This document shows, piece after piece, positions 4,845 to 7,627 of a stretch of 7,627 nucleotides of DNA; position 1 is the stretch's first letter; each line of letters begins with the position of its first letter. Position numbers and translations under genes: made by a program. The stretch is taken from the NCBI GenBank assembly GCA_027356675.1, contig DAHVXO010000046.1, forward strand, positions 1 through 7,627, written 5' to 3'. Source of the stretch: Symbiobacteriaceae bacterium. GTDB taxonomy: Bacteria > Bacillota_E > Symbiobacteriia > Symbiobacteriales > Symbiobacteriaceae. Below the pieces are notes generated by a model. It was not told the DNA's origin. It did no database searches and was given only the letters and a program-made list of their open reading frames with translations.

Positions 4845-6437
4845 TCAACCCGGGCAGTACACGCGAAAATCAATCTCGGGGAAAAGATTGTCTGCCGCCT
4901 CTACCTGGTCCAACCAGGCCGGTTCGGGCGGACCGCCCTGACCCATGGTCTCCGCAATCCGCCGGAAGCGACCTACATGGGCCTGGAAGCGTCGGTCGGC
5001 GTATGCCCTGGCCGTCCCCGTCCGCATGATGAAAGGCCAGTCACTGGACTGCGCCAGCAGGAGCTCCCGAGCGGCCTGGTTCAGTGCACGCCGGGTAGCG
5101 CCGCCCGCATCGCGGTGGCGGTCCGCCAGGTCCACCATGCGGCGTCCAGCGTTATGCAAGTGGCGGTGCATCCAGTGATTCGCACCATCGCACCAGAAAT
5201 CGGCGTAGCCTTCAAAGCCCCACGACGAGTAGTTCGGTTCCAGGACCCCTTGCCCCTGGCTATGCCAATCGAGGTAGTCCCCCGGCGTGATAAAGCGAAT
5301 GTCGTCCTGCCGCGCGGCGTGCCGGGCTACCTGCTCCAAAAAGTACGGGCCTTCGAACCACCAGTGGCCAAACAGTTCGGCGTCGTAAGGAGCCACAATC
5401 AGCGGCGGCGGGCCGCCGGGCAGCAGGCCTCTCAACTCCGCCGCCTGCCGTGCCCGCTCGGAGACAAAATGGCCCGCGTGCCGGTTCGCCGTCTGCTCCG
5501 CGGCCCAGCGATCGTATGTATCCTTGAACTCCGTGGGCCCCGTCACCCGGTGATACTTGAAACCTGAAAATGTCCGAATCCCGTTGGGCCCAGCCAGGCG
5601 GCCCAGGTGCGCGGCGTCGCGGTCGAACCCGATGTCGCGGTAGAACTCCCGGTAAGCGCTGTCGCCCGGATATCCCTCCTTGGCGCTCCAGACCTGTCTG
5701 GAGGAGACGATATCCCGGCCAAAGACCGCCAGCCCGGCGGGGGTCCAGCCATGGGCGAAAGTCGCCCGGCGGGCGCTGGGGCGCGCATGCGTCATGGCGT
5801 GGGTCTCGACGAAGCAGTACTGTACGCCGGTCTCCCGCAGGAAGCGATCGACGCCGGGGAAGTAGCCGCACTCAGGCAGCCAGAACCCACGCGGCGGGTG
5901 CCCGAACCGGCGCCGGAACTCGTGCACGGCGACCTGAATCTGGGCCCGCACTGCCTCCGGCTGATGCTGGAGCAAGGGCAGGAACCCATGGGTGGCCGCA
6001 CAGGTGATTAGATCGACGTATCCGGCGGTGGCAAAGTGATGGAACCCGCCCAGCACATCGCTGAGCCACCGCTCGGTGTAAAGGTGGTGCAGGCCCTGCA
6101 ACCGGTCCTGGTAGAACCGGGCGACGCTCTCTTCCCGCTGCCCGGCGACCAGCGCCACCTCGCGCTCAGCGAGTTCGATGGATGCCTCCAGGTAGCCCAG
6201 GTAGCGGGCGCGCAGCAGCGAGTCATCCAACATGGCCATCAGGGTCGGGCTGAAGGAGATGGTGAGCCGGAAGGGCACACCACCAGCCTGGAGGTGCGCC
6301 AACGCCTCCAGGAGTGGCAGGTAGCATTCAGTCAGCGCCTCGAAGAGCCAGCGCTCCTCCAGGTAGTCATCGCGGTCGGGGTGGCGCACAAAGGGAAGGT
6401 GGGCGTGAAGGACCAGCGCCGCGTAACCCAATGTCAT
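4845..6437 (-). CDS. GH57 1,4-alpha-glucan branching enzyme (DUF1957 type)
   Basis: A 530-residue protein, the usual length for GH57 branching enzymes (the Thermus thermophilus enzyme is about 520). These cut an alpha-1,4-glucan and transfer the piece to an alpha-1,6 position. Motifs in order: HAHLPFVRHP (11-20), GH57 region 1; GFWLPECGYFPGVD (184-197), with E189 as the expected nucleophile; WSAKEGYPGDSAYREFYRDI (250-269), a DUF1957 signature; APYDAELFGHWWFEGP (349-364), with D352 as the expected acid/base; NYSSWG (402-407), region 5; and AARELLLAQSSDWPFIM (455-471) in the C-terminal helical domain. No signal peptide, so cytoplasmic. The ATG at 6437 overlaps the stop of the upstream DUF4912 gene as ATGA, with GGAGG 11 bases upstream inside that gene, suggesting translational coupling. 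Family and both catalytic residues are seen; branching rather than mainly hydrolytic activity is inferred. No GH13 glgB, glgA or glgC is in the window. Confidence 0.93.
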   Translation of the reverse strand: MTLGYAALVLHAHLPFVRHPDRDDYLEERWLFEALTECYLPLLEALAHLQAGGVPFRLTISFSPTLMAMLDDSLLRARYLGYLEASIELAEREVALVAGQREESVARFYQDRLQGLHHLYTERWLSDVLGGFHHFATAGYVDLITCAATHGFLPLLQHQPEAVRAQIQVAVHEFRRRFGHPPRGFWLPECGYFPGVDRFLRETGVQYCFVETHAMTHARPSARRATFAHGWTPAGLAVFGRDIVSSRQVWSAKEGYPGDSAYREFYRDIGFDRDAAHLGRLAGPNGIRTFSGFKYHRVTGPTEFKDTYDRWAAEQTANRHAGHFVSERARQAAELRGLLPGGPPPLIVAPYDAELFGHWWFEGPYFLEQVARHAARQDDIRFITPGDYLDWHSQGQGVLEPNYSSWGFEGYADFWCDGANHWMHRHLHNAGRRMVDLADRHRDAGGATRRALNQAARELLLAQSSDWPFIMRTGTARAYADRRFQAHVGRFRRIAETMGQGGPPEPAWLDQVEAADNLFPEIDFRVYCPG

Positions 6438-7615
6438 AGGCTGGCCTGCCTCCAGGAGCTGACCACGCCCCGTACAGACGGGGCTCCGCCATACCGTTCG
6501 TAGAGGAGGCCTGGGGCCCCGGGAGTCGGCCCTTCGGCCGGCGTCTGCACGGGGGCCGAGTGGCTGATCAGGTGCGTAAGTCCGGACGGCTCCATCCGCT
6601 CGTAGCTGACGATGTAGCGGCGCTCCGGTGCAATTCCTTCGTTGATGAACCAGTGGTTGTCGAGATCGCCCACCCGAATGATGAAGCTATGGCCGCCACG
6701 CTGGCCGGGATAGGCCCCGCTGGTGACGTCAAAGACACGCAGCACCGGAATCGTGTGATCCCACTGATCGCCGAGCAGCGCCTGAAGGTTTTCGTCGCCG
6801 TAGCCGGTGCGCTCCCAGTAGACATAGAGAGAGCGCGGGTTTCGCACCAGGACGACAACCATGTCCTCGCCGTAGGTATCGGGGAGCGGTAGGTCTTCAG
6901 AGAGATGGGACCAGGCGTTTTCGGCGGTGATTTCACTCCGGAGGGCAGGGTCCGGGTGAAATACGACCTCCGGGAGCGTCTCCTCGACTGTAAACACGAC
7001 TTCCACGGGATCATGTTCCAATGCGTTCAGCGACTCCTTGCCGGTCGATGCCATCGGCATATCCCCTTCCGGGATGTCCGGAATGTCATCCACCAAGTCT
7101 GGCTGTTCTGTGGGGTAATGGGCATTGCCGTTGTCATCATCGTCGCCGCCTTCGCCGTTCGTGCGCCGCGGCCTGGTCCGGCCGGGGCCGTAGCCCGGCT
7201 CCTCCCGCCGCCCGGCCCCTGGAAAGGCGTTGGGCAGCAAGTCGGCAGCCAACTCCACGTCGCGGTGGTTGTCAGTGACCCGGCGCCCTTCGGCAAAGGG
7301 CGTTCCCGGCTCCTCCGGCGTCTCCGGCCGGCTCCCCCTCGGTCCCTGTGTCAGCACCGGGGTCTGCACCTTGTGGGCCTTACCCGGCAGGTCGCGCCGC
7401 AGGTCCTCCGTGCGCTCCTTGAGGGCTGTGTTGGCAGTATCCAGGCCCTGCCCCTTGCCCTCATGGTGCACGACGAAGGTCTCCGGCTCACGCACGTTGG
7501 TGCCATCGGGGCCGAGCCTGGCGCGGGGTCCCGGGCGGTTCGCCAAATAAAACCACACCGTTCCGAACACGAGGGCCAATACCGCGAGAATAATGACTGC
7601 CGTCATGTCCCTCAT
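6434..7615 (-). CDS. Membrane-anchored DUF4912 protein
   Basis: A 393-residue product with one N-terminal transmembrane segment (about residues 5-26, VIILAVLALVFGTVWFYLA). A long polar linker (about 27-240) rich in Pro, Gly, Arg, Glu and Asp follows, including the acidic run GEGGDDDDNGN (154-164); it is probably disordered. A C-terminal DUF4912 domain spans about 243-357, with LPDTYGEDMVVVLVRNPRSL (244-263), YVYWE (264-268), HSFIIRVGDLDNHWFINEG (309-327) and THLISHSAPVQTP (347-359). DUF4912 has no established function; in many Firmicutes it is encoded beside GH57/DUF1957 branching enzymes, as here, which suggests a role in glucan handling. The domain most likely faces the cytoplasm if the enzyme is its partner, but orientation is not determined. 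It is the first visible gene of the operon. ATG 7615 abuts GGGGG with no spacing; the in-frame ATG at 7606 has a GGGGGA site at a more normal distance and may be the true start (390 residues). The promoter lies outside the window. Confidence 0.85.
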   Translation of the reverse strand: MRDMTAVIILAVLALVFGTVWFYLANRPGPRARLGPDGTNVREPETFVVHHEGKGQGLDTANTALKERTEDLRRDLPGKAHKVQTPVLTQGPRGSRPETPEEPGTPFAEGRRVTDNHRDVELAADLLPNAFPGAGRREEPGYGPGRTRPRRTNGEGGDDDDNGNAHYPTEQPDLVDDIPDIPEGDMPMASTGKESLNALEHDPVEVVFTVEETLPEVVFHPDPALRSEITAENAWSHLSEDLPLPDTYGEDMVVVLVRNPRSLYVYWERTGYGDENLQALLGDQWDHTIPVLRVFDVTSGAYPGQRGGHSFIIRVGDLDNHWFINEGIAPERRYIVSYERMEPSGLTHLISHSAPVQTPAEGPTPGAPGLLYERYGGAPSVRGVVSSWRQASL

Positions 7616-7627
7616 CCCCCGATCGCA

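Noticed and set aside
4755..5567. Long + strand open frame (270 codons) opposite the GH57 gene
   Set aside because: It lies almost entirely antisense to the strongly conserved C-terminal part of the branching enzyme, has no ribosome binding site and no domain signature.
6036..6503. + strand open frame across the DUF4912/GH57 junction
   Set aside because: Covers both genes in antisense; the ATGA overlap and conserved motifs on the - strand explain this region.

Overview
The window is GC-rich bacterial DNA with strong AGGAGG-type ribosome binding sites, frequent GTG starts, and protein families (GH57/DUF1957 glucan branching enzyme beside DUF4912, and a fused mannose-1-phosphate guanylyltransferase/phosphomannomutase-like protein) that fit a GC-rich, possibly thermophilic Firmicute, such as a relative of Symbiobacterium or other deep-branching Clostridia. 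That taxonomic placement is an inference from gene content. No mobile element, CRISPR array, rRNA or tRNA is visible, and no stretch above about 205 bases lacks a gene.

Layout from left to right. (1) On the + strand lies the 3' part of a nucleotidyltransferase / left-handed beta-helix / phosphoglucomutase-like fusion (3-1856), truncated by the window edge. (2) A perfect 12-bp hairpin (1870-1897) separates it from a convergent class I SAM-dependent methyltransferase (1914-2543, - strand). (3) Divergent from the methyltransferase is a small FlK-type hotdog thioesterase (2646-3038, +), followed after a short gap by leuB, 3-isopropylmalate dehydrogenase (3090-4193, +), which has its own likely extended -10 promoter. 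(4) leuB runs tail-to-tail into a small lipoprotein gene (4190-4639, -), and the two stop codons physically overlap. (5) A 205-bp spacer holds a promoter for the lipoprotein and a hairpin that probably terminates the next unit. (6) On the - strand, a membrane-anchored DUF4912 protein (6434-7615) and a GH57 1,4-alpha-glucan branching enzyme (4845-6437) overlap by an ATGA and form an operon.

Functionally, the two ends of the window concern sugar-nucleotide or glucan metabolism (the fusion protein, and DUF4912 with the branching enzyme). The middle holds leucine biosynthesis and small, little-characterised genes. The most interesting points are the apparently catalytically degenerate phosphomutase half of the first protein, the coupled DUF4912-branching enzyme pair with its long disordered membrane tether, and a thioesterase that keeps the FlK catalytic triad but lacks the FlK lid segment. 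I see no clear sign of a wholly new multi-gene system; the DUF4912-GH57 pair is the best candidate for undescribed biology.
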